In this document: piece after piece, positions 34,430 to 46,200 of the stretch
How the letters are laid out: each line of letters starts with the position of its first letter
Position numbering within the stretch: the stretch's first letter is position 1
Assembly: GCA_015680685.1 (NCBI GenBank)
Contig: MNCI01033589.1
Location: forward strand, 329,324 to 393,323
Length of the DNA: 64,000 nucleotides
DNA from: Gnetum montanum
Lineage: Eukaryota > Streptophyta > Gnetopsida > Gnetales > Gnetaceae
Direction of reading: 5' to 3'
Notes under the pieces: model-generated
Database searches by the model: none
What the model was told of the DNA's origin: nothing
What the model saw: the letters and a program-made list of their open reading frames with translations, nothing else
Made by a program: the position numbers and the translations under genes

Positions 34430-35207
34430 TCCTTTTTATAAGAAAACTCTCAAATGTGAAGATATACATCAAAGATAAAGAGCCAAGCTCAACTCAAACC
34501 TCTCCCAAAAATCTTAGAGGCCATACATCCCCTCTCAATCCTCAATTGCTCTCAATGGAGCCAAAGCTCAAAACAAGACACTTATAAGAGATTCTCTCAA
34601 CCTCTCTCAAGTGCTCTTTCTTACCTTTCACTCAAACTCTTCTTACTCAAGCTCTAAACTTTTTCTTGCACAAGTTCTCTCCTTGCACAAGATCATAAAA
34701 GACCAATCTTCTCTCTTGGACTAGCCTTCTCCTTGAGACTACCCTAATTCCTTGGATTAACCTGATTAGCCTTAAGCCTTTGAGGCCTTTTTATAATTCT
34801 TGGTGTAACCTTTCATCTTCTCTCTAATTTATTATTCAATTTTATATCCATTAAAATTTGTATGAGATGTCTTGGAGAAACAGGAGACATCTTTCCTGAG
34901 TGTAGAGATGTTAGAGGAGACATCTTGGAATTGGGGAAGATGTCTTGGAGGAGACATCTCTTCTACTAGAGCCAAAAATAAAGATGATTTTTTTGAGGTC
35001 TAGAACCTTTGGATGCTTCCAAATAAGTCCCCACAAAACTCTATACCCTCTAAACTCATCAAAATGAGCTTAAAACACCCCTAAACATACCAAAAACACC
35101 TTGGAATCCCCATCAAAATATTAACACAAGAAAACACATAGATAGGACACACACACATATTCAAGATACATTAAGGATTACACAAGGGCTAGGTGATGTC
35201 CTCATCA
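34430..35207 (-). repeat. Possible solo LTR inserted in the LINE
   Basis: This stretch breaks the LINE RT. On the minus strand it begins TGATGAGGACATCACC and carries repeated agatgtctcctc motifs. It then has a TATA-like ttataaaaagg near 34795 and many cttgag/gagag steps. ATTTT occurs at both edges (34426-34430 and 35208-35212) as a possible target duplication, but the left end lacks the expected TG, so the boundary and class are uncertain. Confidence 0.35.
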
Positions 35208-36678
35208 ATTTTATTTTTCAAAACAGTACCCAAAAACTTAGTGAAAATTGAATTGATCACAATCAATTTATAATTATTAAGATTTATTTTATTTTGATCC
35301 AAACTATGTTGAAGTCCTTTATTAAGAAGATTGCAAGCCACTTTCTATACCAATTGACCACCCTATTTAAGAAGCTCTACTTATAATTCATTAACATCAA
35401 CCCCTTTCCTAGAAGATAATCTTTAAATTCTTGGAGAAATGTCAACAAGGGACAACTCAAGAACACTAGAGTTATTTTCCATAGTAAGGGGAGACTTTTG
35501 ATTAAAAAAGTCATTAAAGAAACTTTGAATAATAGATAAGGAAAAATCCTAGCCATATTGCTATCTGCCTTGGAATAAATTCTAAAAGCTTTTTGGATGT
35601 GATGAAAGCTCATTAATCATTCTTTCTTGCTTTTCTTTAATGAACTTCCTTTTTCTAAAATGAATAAGCTTTTTTATAATTCTTTAGCATTGAAACATCA
35701 AAATATGAAGCTATAAAATGTTTATGAGTTGTCAAACAGTCTACATCAAACCAAGGTTTTATACAATTAGGTCTCTTCTTAATCTACACCTAAGTAGCTA
35801 TAGACAAAAGAATATTAGTCAAATCTAGCTCATTGTCATTGTTGACCAATATATTAGCCACTCTTGATTGAAAATCTTAACAAAGGTCTTTTGTGAGATG
35901 ACAAGTTCTACATTTCTTGTAATGAATATTACAAACTGAAACAATAATAGTGAATTTCAAGTAATGATGAAGAGATCATGGGAGTTTTTCTCTGAAAGTT
36001 TTTAGCTGCATCTATATTATCATGGGTAAACAAGAGAAGATCAATGCAAGAGTTACCTTGGTGCCCAGTAAAGGTGAAATGAGAGGAAGGAAATTTGCTA
36101 ATGCCATTAAGGATTAAAAAATCAAAGGAACGACCCCACTCTAAGAAATGAATACTCTTCTAATTTGTAATATGATTAGCAAATGATCTTTTTTGAACTA
36201 AATAGAGCTATTCACTAAACCTTAATTGAAAAATTCTAAATAAGCTTGTGGATCTAACTTTGTTCAACACAAGCATTAAAATCCCCTCAAAGAAAAACTT
36301 CACCGAGCCTAGAGAATTCTACACAATCTTGACCCAGGTACTAAAAAGGATGCTCTTGTGAAAGATTAGCAAAACTATAAATAGAAGAATCCCTTTGAGC
36401 AAAATAACAAAAAGCAATATAAAGAATCTTTAAAGTGTTTTGAACTTGAACCCACAAATATTAGTTAATATCATAAACTTTGTGCACTTTAATGAAATGA
36501 TCTCTAGATTTTTTTAATTAAAAAATCAATACTTCCAGAACATCTACCCCTCACCTTAGAACACTTATTTCTAACAAAAATGATATGAAAGCTCAAAGTT
36601 TTAGTGAAAATAGATAGATCAAAATAAATAGTATTGCCCTTTGCAAACATAGAGAGTCAATAGCACTACAAAGGCTGC

Positions 36679-36684
36679 TTTATT
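36679..36684 (-). terminator. Candidate poly(A) signal of the receptor kinase gene
   Basis: Minus-strand AATAAA in ttcaataaagcagc, about 160 bases past the stop codon at 36845. It is the first canonical signal I see downstream. No transcript evidence. Confidence 0.35.
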
Positions 36685-36844
36685 GAAAGCTTTACTCTAT
36701 GGTGCAAGGTGCGGGAAGAACACCAAAAATTGAATTACGAAAATTTATGGAATTAAACATGTACACTATGGGGGGCAACATTTAGGGAATTGCATTAAAA
36801 CTTAGAACTCTCGAGGCTTGAAAGAACATTGATGCGTGAAATTG

Positions 36845-39800
36845 CTAACCAGAAAATGACGAACTATCTTCTGTCGTTCTTGGGTAGAAAGGACGTTGTC
36901 CTTCCATCACTTGTATAACTTCTTCTAAGTTACCCGGTGGTGTTCTTTGATTAGTCATGTCACCAATGCTGATTGACTGCAGAGCAGATTCAACTTCCTT
37001 CATGTCAGGCCTTAGCCGTGCATCTCGGCTGGTACATCTTAAACCTACTGTCAAAATCCTTTCCACTCCTGACATTTCTTCATCTTTATTTAACTCAATT
37101 CCTCCTCCATCATCTCCCGTCTTTATAATTTCTTTCAGCATCTGCCTTTTCGCTTCACCAGATTTCCCTTCCATTGCCATACTGATCCACTGTGACAGTG
37201 TGAGATCCGCAGAAAACATTTCATTTGTAGGTTTCATTCTTGTGATCAGTTCCAAGGTAACCACTCCAAAGCTGTAGACATCCCCTTTTACAGATATTTG
37301 TTCCCCAAGACCATACTCTGTAACATTCTCTAGACATTAGCATGTGTATTTAACCAGTAGTGAATCAAAACAAATTAAAGTGAACAACATATATATATAG
37401 TGAATCAAAACAAATTAAAGTGAACAATATATATATATATACACACCTGGAGCAATATATCCAACTGAACCTTTTACAGCCAGGGAAGATGATGTTATGG
37501 AACCTCTGGAATCTCCTATAAGGTGCGCTATTGCAAAATCAGAGAGTTTGATGGTCATATCATCATCTAACAATATATTTTCTGGTTTGATATCACAGTG
37601 GATGATTTGAATATTGCAATCATGATGCAGATATTTGAGTCCCATTGCTATTTCTCTTAATAATCTAAGCCTGGTTGGCAAGTCTACTGGGGCCAGTTGG
37701 CCATCCTGTCTACGATGAAGAAGAGAATGGAGGCTCCCATTGCTCATGAAAGGCATAACTACCGCTTTCAGTTCATCAGACCAAACCACTGTAATGATTT
37801 TCAATATATTTCGATGTCTTGCTCTGGCTAGGGTACGACACTCCCTTACGAACCCTGTTGGAGTTCCGTTCTGGCTCTTGCAGGAATAACATTTTATGGC
37901 CACCGCCGTACCTGAACTCAAAACACCTCTGTATACCTTTCCATGGATGCCTTCACCTATCAAATTCGGAGCACTGAAATTTTCTGTGGCCCTGTAAAGT
38001 TCTTCCATGGATATTTTTAAGAAGTGCTCCCCTATTCTTGGAATCTCTGTTCTGGACTCTTTGACCCTTCTGAAGATTAACAGAACCCCTGTAACTACGA
38101 GCAACACAAGCCCACCTAAAATGCCAAGCACAATTTTCAGAATACTGTTCTTCCGGGAATGAGAGCTGTGGTGTTCAGCAGATGTGTTGCAAGCTCTAAG
38201 ACCAAAGCATCTTCCACATAAGTTTGGATTTCCAATGAAGGACCATCTACTTAACCTTAGATGTTTCGAGGAAGCATGCAGACATGGAACTTTTTGGTCA
38301 AACTTGTTGTATGAAAAGTTCAAAAAATGGAGATGCGAGAGATTGAACAGAGATGCAGGCACGGATCCTGTAAAGTTGTTGTGAGACAGATCAATGCTTT
38401 CAAGTTGGGTGAGCTTCTTCCCAACTGATCTGGAAAGATTGCCGCTGAAAAAATTGAAGCTGAGATTGATGTCTCTGGCATCCAACCAGCTATCCAAGGA
38501 AAATGCAATATTTCCTAAAAGTTGGTTGCTGGAAAGATCAATATATTGTGCCCTTTGCAGTCCTGCTATTTCCCGAGGCACTTCTCCGTTCAACCGATTT
38601 CTTGACAAAACAAAGTGAAATATAATAGTTTTCAGACCAGCAACCTCTGGTGGTATTACCCCGGAAAGGTTGTTTTCTGAAAGGTCGAAGTATTCAAGAA
38701 CACTGCAGCCTCCAATCTGTGAAGGAATTTTCCCAGATAACATATTCTGGCTGAGATCTAGATCTCGCAAATTAACAAGCGTCCCGATGCTGCCAGGAAT
38801 AGAACCAGACAATGTATTTTCAGCTAAATACAAATAGTTAAGTGTGTTGTTTAACAGGGAGATTTCAGCTGGAATCTTGCCATGGAATTGGTTGCTGTAG
38901 ATACCAAGGGACTGCACAGATTTTAGGTCTGCTATCTGAACAGGAATGGTACCGCTGAATATATTATTAGACAAATCAAGCAGAATGAGTGATGATAAAT
39001 TTCCTATGCTTGGAGGGATTTTGCCAGAGATGAAGTTTATAGAAACCGATAAATACTGAAGATTTGGCCAAAAATTTCCAATGTTGTGCGGTAGCGTTCC
39101 AGTTAACATGTTATCGAACAAACCCAATCCGGTTAATTGAGAGCAATTTGACAGAGATTCCAATAAGGGAATAGGCTGGCTGCGGATGCGGACTCCACTT
39201 GTGAAGTGATTTTCGGCCAAATTCAACCGTTCTAGTTGACTGTACGCTTTCCCAAACCAGGATGGGGCTGCTCCAGATAATCCATTATGACTCAACTCAA
39301 GGAACGTAAGTTGGGTCATGTTGGCCCATGACAGTGGGATGGTTCCCGTGAATCCATTGTAAGCAATAGACAAACTATCTAGTTTCTGAAATTTTCCTAC
39401 CCACTCAGGAAGATAACCTTGAAAATTGTTGTATAATAAGGTGAGCTCTGTAAGAGCGGTGAGGTTGCCTAGACAACGAGGAAGGCTTCCAGAGAGACTG
39501 TTTTCTCCCAGGGCTAAATATGCGAGTCTTGGCAGGCTGCTTACTGAGCAAGGGATGGAACCAGATAAGTGATTAAATTCGAGGTCAAGAGATTGCAAGG
39601 ATGATAGGTTTCCCAGATCGGCAGGGATGACACCATGGAAGTTGTTCTCAGAAAGCTTAAGCAGTTCAAGTTTGCTGAATCTGCCCAGAAAGGAAGGTAA
39701 TTTTCCAGCCAACCTATTCTGGTAAAGGTTCAGAACGCTGAGGTTTCTGAGTTTTGCCAGAGACCCGGGAATCTCACCGTTGAGGGAATTTTCACAGAGA

Positions 39801-40291
39801 AACAGACGTTGCAGTGAAGAAAGGTTACCGATGTCAGGGGGAATGGCTCCATTTAATTCATTGCCGCACAAATTCAAGACTTTAAGCCTAGGCATTCTGG
39901 CAAGTGATGGAGGAATTTTACCAGAGAAAGAGTTATTAGAAATGTCCAGTACCTGCAGGAAGGAGACGTTGGCAACGTGAGGAGAAATGGATCCTCGCAA
40001 TGTGGAATTTTGCAAGGAGATTTGCACGACCCGGCCTTGATGCTTTGTGGAGCAGCTGATTCCAGTCCAATTGCATGCATTTGAAGCAGCGGCATCATCA
40101 ATATCATCCCAATTTTTGAGAATGGAGAGTGGGTCGTCGGTGATGCTCCTCTTAAATTCAAGCAGAGCTCTCAAATCACGCAGAGCACCCTCTGCATCTG
40201 CACGTGCTTCAACAGAGATGAGAAGCAAGCACAAACAGGAGAGGAAACCTAGGCACACAACAATGACAGATCTTGCTGAAACTGCAGGCAT
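36845..40291 (-). CDS. LRR receptor-like serine/threonine kinase, non-RD, two exons
   Basis: Exon 1 is 40291-37447 and exon 2 is 37317-36845. The spliced frame is 1106 codons with no internal stop. Signal peptide at residues 1-30, LRR N-cap 35-95 (A-L-L-E-F-K, C-N-W-T-G-I-S-C), 24 LRRs at about 90-670, C-cap G-N-P-N-L-C-G, membrane helix about 718-741. Kinase: glycine loop G-E-G-I-H-G-K-V (779-786), Lys800, Glu817, catalytic loop H-C-D-I-K-P-E-N (898-905), then D-F-A at 918-920 in place of D-F-G, and G-Y-I-A-P-E-Y-G across the splice. Cys before the catalytic Asp makes it non-RD, typical of the LRR-XII group (FLS2/EFR/Xa21-like pattern receptors) and of At2g24130-like proteins. Role in sensing an extracellular ligand at the plasma membrane is inferred. 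It has a TATA box 85 bases upstream. Confidence 0.92.
37318..37446 (-). other. Intron of the receptor kinase gene (129 bp)
   Basis: Donor CCAG|GTGTGT at 37446, acceptor TTACAG|AG at 37318. The split codon is G|AG (phase 1), restoring I-A-P-E-Y-G. An intron near this point of the kinase domain is usual in the LRR-XII group. Reading through it gives Val-Tyr-Ile-Tyr-Ile from an AT repeat, then a stop. Confidence 0.88.
37359..37440 (-). repeat. Tandem 40-bp duplication inside the intron
   Basis: Plus strand agtgaatcaaaacaaattaa (then agtgaacaacatatatatat) occurs twice back to back with AT-dinucleotide tails. It makes up most of the intron and explains its TA-rich donor side. Confidence 0.85.
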
Positions 40292-40372
40292 TGTAACGTG
40301 GCAGTAAAATTTTACAGTCTACAGATTATATTTGCAGTGCAGATGCGCTGCTGCTGCCGCCGACGAGGAGGA

Positions 40373-40382
40373 ATTTATAAAC
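40373..40382 (-). promoter_or_regulatory. TATA box of the receptor kinase gene
   Basis: Minus strand GTTTATAAAT, about 85 bases upstream of the ATG at 40291. It is followed by a GC-rich CTGCTG-type leader, which suits a 5' UTR of roughly 50-60 bases. Confidence 0.6.
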
Positions 40383-40426
40383 ACGGTTGCAGGCATGGTA
40401 TTCTCCCTGTTTATGCTTCGATCTAG

Positions 40427-40478
40427 AATTATTCTGCCGTCTCCCATGGGTTAATTATTCTACCGTCTCCCATGGGTT
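40427..40478. repeat. 26-bp tandem duplication with CCCATGGG palindrome in the kinase promoter
   Basis: Two adjacent copies of aattattctgccgtctccca (then tgggtt) differing at one base. They lie 136-187 bases upstream of the receptor kinase start codon. A regulatory role is possible but unproven. Confidence 0.75.
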
Positions 40479-40689
40479 GTGTCTTGTTATCCTTCAGTCT
40501 TGCTTCTTATGGGAGACAGCAATTCACTTTGGCCCCGACGTATGAGGATTGTTTTCAAAAACAATGATGATGCACTTGAATCGTAAAACGTGGTGGTGTT
40601 TATGGAAGACAATAGGGTGAATAAAATGACAATATTTGTCGTTTCAAAAACATAGACTTTCAGGTTTAGCTTTGACGACTACGCCCGGT

Positions 40690-41045
40690 GCGAATCGAAT
40701 TTGCATTCAAGTTAGGATTCCTTTCACACTCATCGAATTCAAGTTAATAATGATTAACAGAGCTGAACTTTTGTTAAAGATCTGTAGACCTGGCAATTTG
40801 GATTTCTTTTACATTTATTGAATTCACGTTAGGATTTCTTTCACGTTCATTCATTGAATTGAAGTTAATAATGATTACCAGGATTAAATTTGAATTGAAG
40901 TTAATAATGATTACCAGGATTAAATTTTGATAAAGACTTGTAGACCTTGCAATTTAAATTTTCTTGACATTCATTAAATTTAGGTTTGAATTTCTTTCGC
41001 ATTCATCCAATTCAAGTTAATAATGATCAAGTTGGTAATGACTGT
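40690..41045 (+). repeat. Degenerate ~110-bp tandem repeats upstream of the kinase gene
   Basis: Recurring blocks of aattcaagttaataatgatt, gataaagacttgtagacctt, gcaattt and ggatttctttcacattcat, about three units, with a shorter 32-bp direct repeat at about 40857-40925. Otherwise 40480-41330 holds no gene that I can see. Confidence 0.65.
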
Positions 41046-42245
41046 TCAAGGATAAAAATAAAAGTTGTAGTTAATAAAGAGTTATCAAAACACTAAACCA
41101 TTGCTTGTAGGCAAGGTCCAAGAATTAGGAGGTTGGTTGTGTTTTAACCAGCATTGAAAAAGGTTAGTAAGTTTATGGTGAAAGTCATGGCACATGCCCA
41201 TGAAAGTGTTGTGCAATAAGTGTGTGATTGTGTGAAATGCATAGTTACACAAACAAAAAAGTCATGGAAACACAATTGCAAATATGTGTGCATTTGTGTC
41301 ATATTACCACACACCCAAGCTACTTATCAGAAGCTTGAACAATTATTTTGTGACTTCATGTGGTCTTCTAAAGACTCTTAGAAAGGCTTCCATCATGTCA
41401 CTTGGAATATTGTTACTCTTCTTGAGAATAAGGGTGGATTAGGTTTTTTGAACTCATTCAAGTTGGGGATTATCTTAGTTGTCAAGTGGTTGGTCCAGCA
41501 TCTAGATGCCTCGAACATCATTGGGACTCTTCCAATTATGGCTTCAACAAGCGTTTCCCAACAATAAGCCTTTCTGAAAAGGAACCCATTTCATTAACTA
41601 GATCCTTTTCCTCCATACTATCATTATTCTCGGATCTCATGTTTTTAAAAGCATTTGGAGGACTTGGCAAATTCTACACCATTATATAGATTGGACGAAC
41701 GTCACAATCAATCCTACTCTTTTCTCTAAGTTGTGTCCTTAGAGGTTACCTTTGTCACATGCTTCCCTTGCCATTATGAATGCTAAGGTTGCTACCTCTT
41801 GGTATCGGAAGGAAGTTATTTCTTTGAGTTGTCTTCGACTTACCCATCAATGGATTTTTAGGACTGAGTTTAATAATCTATATGAGGAGTCTACAACAAT
41901 GCACCATTTCCTACCTCTGGTTTATACCTTCATTCAATACCATTTGTAGCTAGATGGTTCGATACATAGCACTTTTCATGGCTTCTAATAGATTAATGAG
42001 TTGAAACTTCTACCCTACAATTTGCATGTCCTCTTTCATCTTTTGCATGACACATTAAGTATCATTCAACGATGTAACAAGTCTCGGGACAAACAAGAGT
42101 CAGAACAATTCTGGATTCCCCTCTTTCAACGTATTTGGAAGCTACCAACTCTCCCTAAAATTAAGTAATTCCTCTAATGTTTCTTTCATCAAGGTTTACC
42201 TATTGGCAAACATCTTGAGTATCTTGGGTCTCATAGTCCCACTTT

Positions 42246-42367
42246 CCCTCTTTGTGGTGGTCAAGAGGACTTTGCTCATGTGTTTTGGCTTTGCCCCTTC
42301 ACACANGCCCTCTTTGTGGTGGTCAAGAGGACTTTGCTCATGTGTTTTGGCTTTGCCCCTTCACACA
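42246..42367. other. Assembly join: 60-bp duplication around an N
   Basis: 42246-42305 and 42308-42367 are identical and flank the N at 42306: an unmerged overlap between contigs. The real sequence probably has one copy. Confidence 0.9.
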
Positions 42368-42459
42368 ACACGTGTGGACATGGGCTTCCAAAGTAATTCC
42401 ATTGTGCAAGCTATCTCAAATGATGTTATATTTGGCCTTTTGGCCACCACTTTTACTAA

Positions 42460-42589
42460 TTTTAAATTTCTATGGAAAGTCATTAGGCCTATTATTCTAT
42501 ATTACATTTGGAAGCATAGATGCNCTTTTAAATTTCTATGGAAAGTCATTAGGCCTATTATTCTATATTACATTTGGAAGCATAGATGC
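42460..42589. other. Assembly join: 64-bp duplication around an N
   Basis: 42460-42523 and 42526-42589 are identical and flank the N at 42524: the second unmerged contig overlap in the same LINE fragment. Confidence 0.9.
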
Positions 42590-42918
42590 AATGTTATCTT
42601 TTAAAGGATGGATTATTCTAATAAATGTCATCTAACAATGCTGGAAAAATTGCAATCTGCCTCATTCATTTCGAACTCAAATCTCAAGCATCAAAGTTTA
42701 AAATGGATATTCATTCGTTGATTTATCTTTTGCAGCCTTGGGAAAGACCTATGCACTCAAGCAACCCTCTTTATCAGGGATCTCTGTATAGAAGCTTCCC
42801 TTTTTACATTTGAATGTAGTGTCTGTATGGGGGTCTCTCTACCTTTTATTGAGCACTATTAGCCTCATCCAAATTTCTACCACTCTCTCTTGTAATAGGC
42901 TGGCTTGTTGATGGATGG

Positions 42919-43232
42919 TAGTTCTCCAAATTGAACAGTTATTTATGAGGATGTTTCCCAAAGTTTCATCCCCAATGTTCTAAGTTTTCCATATTTTTGT
43001 CTTTGTGACTTAATGTTAGTAAATGGTAGTTCCCTAAATTGGGTTTCTCTCTTTTGCGAACAGTTATGAGGATGTTTCCTAAAGTTTCATCCTGTGTTCT
43101 AAGTTTTCCATATTTTTGTCTCCATGAGTTCCCCAGATTGGGTTTCTTTCTTTTGTGAACAATTATTTATAAGGATGTTTCCCAAAGTTTCATTGCCAAT
43201 GTTCTAAGTTTTCCATATTTTTGTCTTCGTGA
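42919..43232 (+). repeat. Three tandem ~105-120 bp repeats
   Basis: Each unit carries gaggatgtttcccaaagttt, a variable stretch, gttctaagttttccatattt and ttgtct, then a ttccccaaattgggtttctt block. Units begin near 42935, 43056 and 43155. No coding content. Confidence 0.75.
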
Positions 43233-46200
43233 CTTCATGTGGTTTATGTATCCACCCGACCACAACCCCCAATATTACCCCACATCGCGCAAATGAACAA
43301 AATTGTAAATCTGTGTGCTTCAGTGCCATGCCGTGATGATCAAAGTGATGAGATAACCATTTTTCACTCTTACGCAGGATCTATGGTTTTGCCCTATTTC
43401 CGTACAAATATTTTACATGGCATTGTATTTACACACCCCATCAAACTCATGTGGGTAACCCCTCGGCCAAACTACAGCTGCCCTTTGTGCAGCACAGAGT
43501 TTGAAGAGTTGTCATGATTTTGTTTTACCTAATCTTTGGTTCTGCTTTGCCGCACGGGACAAGCCAAGCGTGCCATTCCTTGACTTCCATGATTTAGACT
43601 TCATAATGTTCATGAACCCTTTCTTCCTTCCACACGAGAGGGTTACACAAACAATGGAGGGAGGTGTTTGTCTGGGTTGGGTCTCTTATGACCTGGTGCT
43701 TGCCACGTTACATGCCACTGAACCAAACTATTAGATAAATTTAGTTGCTCAAACAAATTATATGCACTTTTTGAAAAAAAAAGTCTTGGGCACAAAAAAT
43801 CGCAATGTGATTCAACCAAAATCCTAAGATTCAAGGAAGGTAACTTTTCAAAAATGCAGTTTGATTTAATGAAAGTGCAATACCTTTTTTTAAAATGCAT
43901 GTCATAAAAAAATTTCAGAAATGTATCATTTTACGATGGTTATGCTTTAAAAAAAAATTTCGAGATTCATGGGTGTAAAATAAACTATTCTGCTTAAAAT
44001 GTGTAGCATATGCTTTAAAAAAATACAAGACTCATGGCCATAACAGAAACTATTCTGTTAAAAAAAAATTCAAAGATTCATGAGAATAAAATAAATTAAT
44101 GAGAATGGGACTTATAACCTGCATTTATGTGTTTGTGATTTTAGTATTAAACCATTTCATGAATTATTTCAAGTGATTTTATTACTAGACTATATCATGA
44201 ACTATTTCAAATAATTCACCTCATATAAATTTAAAGACTTGCGGGATCAAGAAAAATTGATCGAAGCAATAAAAAAGTTCAAGGAGATTTGACCTAGTAT
44301 AACTAACTCCATGGCTTCTTGCACCATAGGAAATGTCACATGAATATAAGTGGATAGCAAAACTAATAATATACATTTGAATGGGCATGAGCAAGAGATT
44401 TGGTTGGAAATTTCATAGTGAAATAATGTAATGGAAAAACCATGGTAAAAACTCTTATGTTAGAATGTTTAAAACATCTTTCGATGATAACAATAGATTT
44501 GCATTTTGTGTAGGTATTAAAAAAAAATTTATGAGTGGTTTCTTCTCTTCTTTAATGAAAATTTTCTTTTGTAATATCTTGTACTAATTTTTCTATTTGA
44601 ATCCACAATTAATTTGTATTTTTATGATATATGTATTCATTATTATTTTCATTAGATATCACATAATATTGAATAGGAACATATCAATTTGAAAGGGTTG
44701 ATTGCAATGGATTTATATATATACAACCACATATTTATGACATATATTTATTATTATATGCTAAGATTTTTTTAAAAAAAAATTAATAAATTCCTATCAA
44801 TTTATTGAGAATTGATTTTCATGTTGAAAAAGGAAATTCAAAACTAGTGTTAAATAATTTTTGCAATGGCACTTGTTGAGCCTTAATTTTTGTATTAGCA
44901 ATTGGCTAAGTCACTACATATCTATAATAATTTGCTTGAAAAAGTTTATCTCTATTATATATTTAATGTGACAAAGTGTAGCTGAAATACCTATAATAAT
45001 TCTCATGAAAAAATCCTATCTCTTGGCATAACATTATATATATATATATAAGCACCATCACCCAAAGCCAGAGTGCTCATCTTACTAGGATCTTAGAAGG
45101 GTTGGTAGATGAGCGAAAGCTTAACCTCTTTGAGTGGCTATGCCCAAGCTCAAACTCAAGTCGTTGACTTGCGATACGAGCACCTTACCATCACTCCAAA
45201 TGATGGTCCTTGCTTAGTGTTGTGACTAATTATTTATTGTTTGAGAAAAATTTTAGTTTTCCTTTTAACCAAAATAAAGGAATATAAGAAAATATTTTAT
45301 TAATAAAATACATTTATGTTGGAGTTGTTAGACCAAAAAAATATTAGCAATTTAAAAATTCAAAGTACATTAGATCATCAACATAGAAAAAAGAGTCTTA
45401 AAAAAAAGCCCCATAGTTTTTGGATGCATTTTTAAGTTTTTATTCTTACAACCAATCATAAATCTTCTCTTTAGGGTAGAAAAGGATAAGGTTGTACTTG
45501 TTCAAAGGCACCCCCATGAGTGGCCACATCTTATTAAAGGCATTTTTTATAAAGAGAAGGGAAAAAGTCTCTCCAAAGAAAAATGAATACAAAATTAGAA
45601 ATAAGAAACAAAGTAATTATTCAACCTTCATTAGAAAATTTTCTTCTTGAAGCTATAATTGAAAAGAAACATCTTTAAGAATATCATAATTTTTTCCTCC
45701 GGAAGGAAGATCATAACTATGTTTTTACTACTGGAAAATAATTGCAAAGCTTCTCTATAAAATGGAAAATAAGTGACACTTTAAAAAATAAGCAAACATA
45801 TTAGACAAAGTATGTTGATAATCAAGAATGATATCATTATTGTTTGGTTGAAAGTTGTTGCAAATTCTAGATGTCCATTTTTGAGCATGTTGTGCAACTA
45901 GACACTCAAAAAACATGTCAAAATGAGTTTTTACTTCTAACTAGAAGATATTAAGGAAAAACAATTCCTATGTATTAAAGACAAGTATCCATTATTAGAC
46001 TTGATTTTATTAAACACGGTAAAAAATTTTGAATTATTGGATAAGTGGGAACTTTTTAAATATCTCTTTTTTTCTTATCCAATATTATAGTGATAATTGC
46101 ATTTTCTAATAGGTTAGGCTTTTGCTCATCTACCAACGCTTCTAAGACCTTGCTTTGTAGGATGAGCATCGAGACTTTGGGTGATGATCTTTTTTTTAAT

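Larger units (their letters stand above)
33706..36650 (-). pseudogene. LINE (non-LTR retrotransposon) endonuclease-RT remnant
   Basis: From right to left on the minus strand. The endonuclease region (36640-35950) has G-E-V-F-L followed by G-D-F-N-A-C and an S-H-F-T-F-T-G-H-Q-G-N-S-C-I-D block. The RT part (35650-35210) has L-V-D-I-S-P and N-N-Y-K-L-I-V-I-N-S-I-F-T-K-F. After an insertion, RT continues at 34300-33710 with T-I-D-H-L-I-T-L-H-Y-C, F-V-D-F-S-K-A-F, V-K-Q-G-C-L-L-T-P-T-L-F-G-I-F-I-D, and F-V-N-D in place of the Y-A-D-D active site (one Asp changed to Asn). Many frameshifts and stops. It is cut on the left by the LTR at 33705. Confidence 0.75.
41330..42640 (+). pseudogene. LINE RT C-terminus with zf-RVT domain, decayed
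   Basis: Frame-broken remnant of the 3' part of a plant LINE ORF2. L-E-N-K-G-G-L-G-F-L-N-S-F lies at about 41425-41465. The zf-RVT domain spans 42120-42400, with W-K-L-P-T-L-P-K-I-K, P-L-C-G-G-Q-E-D-F-A-H-V-F-W-L-C-P-F and V-W-T-W-A. It has the opposite orientation to the LINE at 33706-36650, so it is a separate insertion. Two contig joins with duplicated ends lie inside it (42306 and 42524). Confidence 0.75.

Noticed and set aside
38184-38618. Plus-strand open frames opposite the receptor kinase LRRs
   Set aside because: Antisense shadows produced by the repetitive LRR codons.
43239-43734. Two overlapping short open frames with a C-P-L-C motif
   Set aside because: No family resemblance beyond one CxxC, overlapping out of frame, surrounded by AT-rich repeats.
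45050-45230. Possible tRNA-derived SINE
   Set aside because: No recognisable A or B box and no terminal tail.
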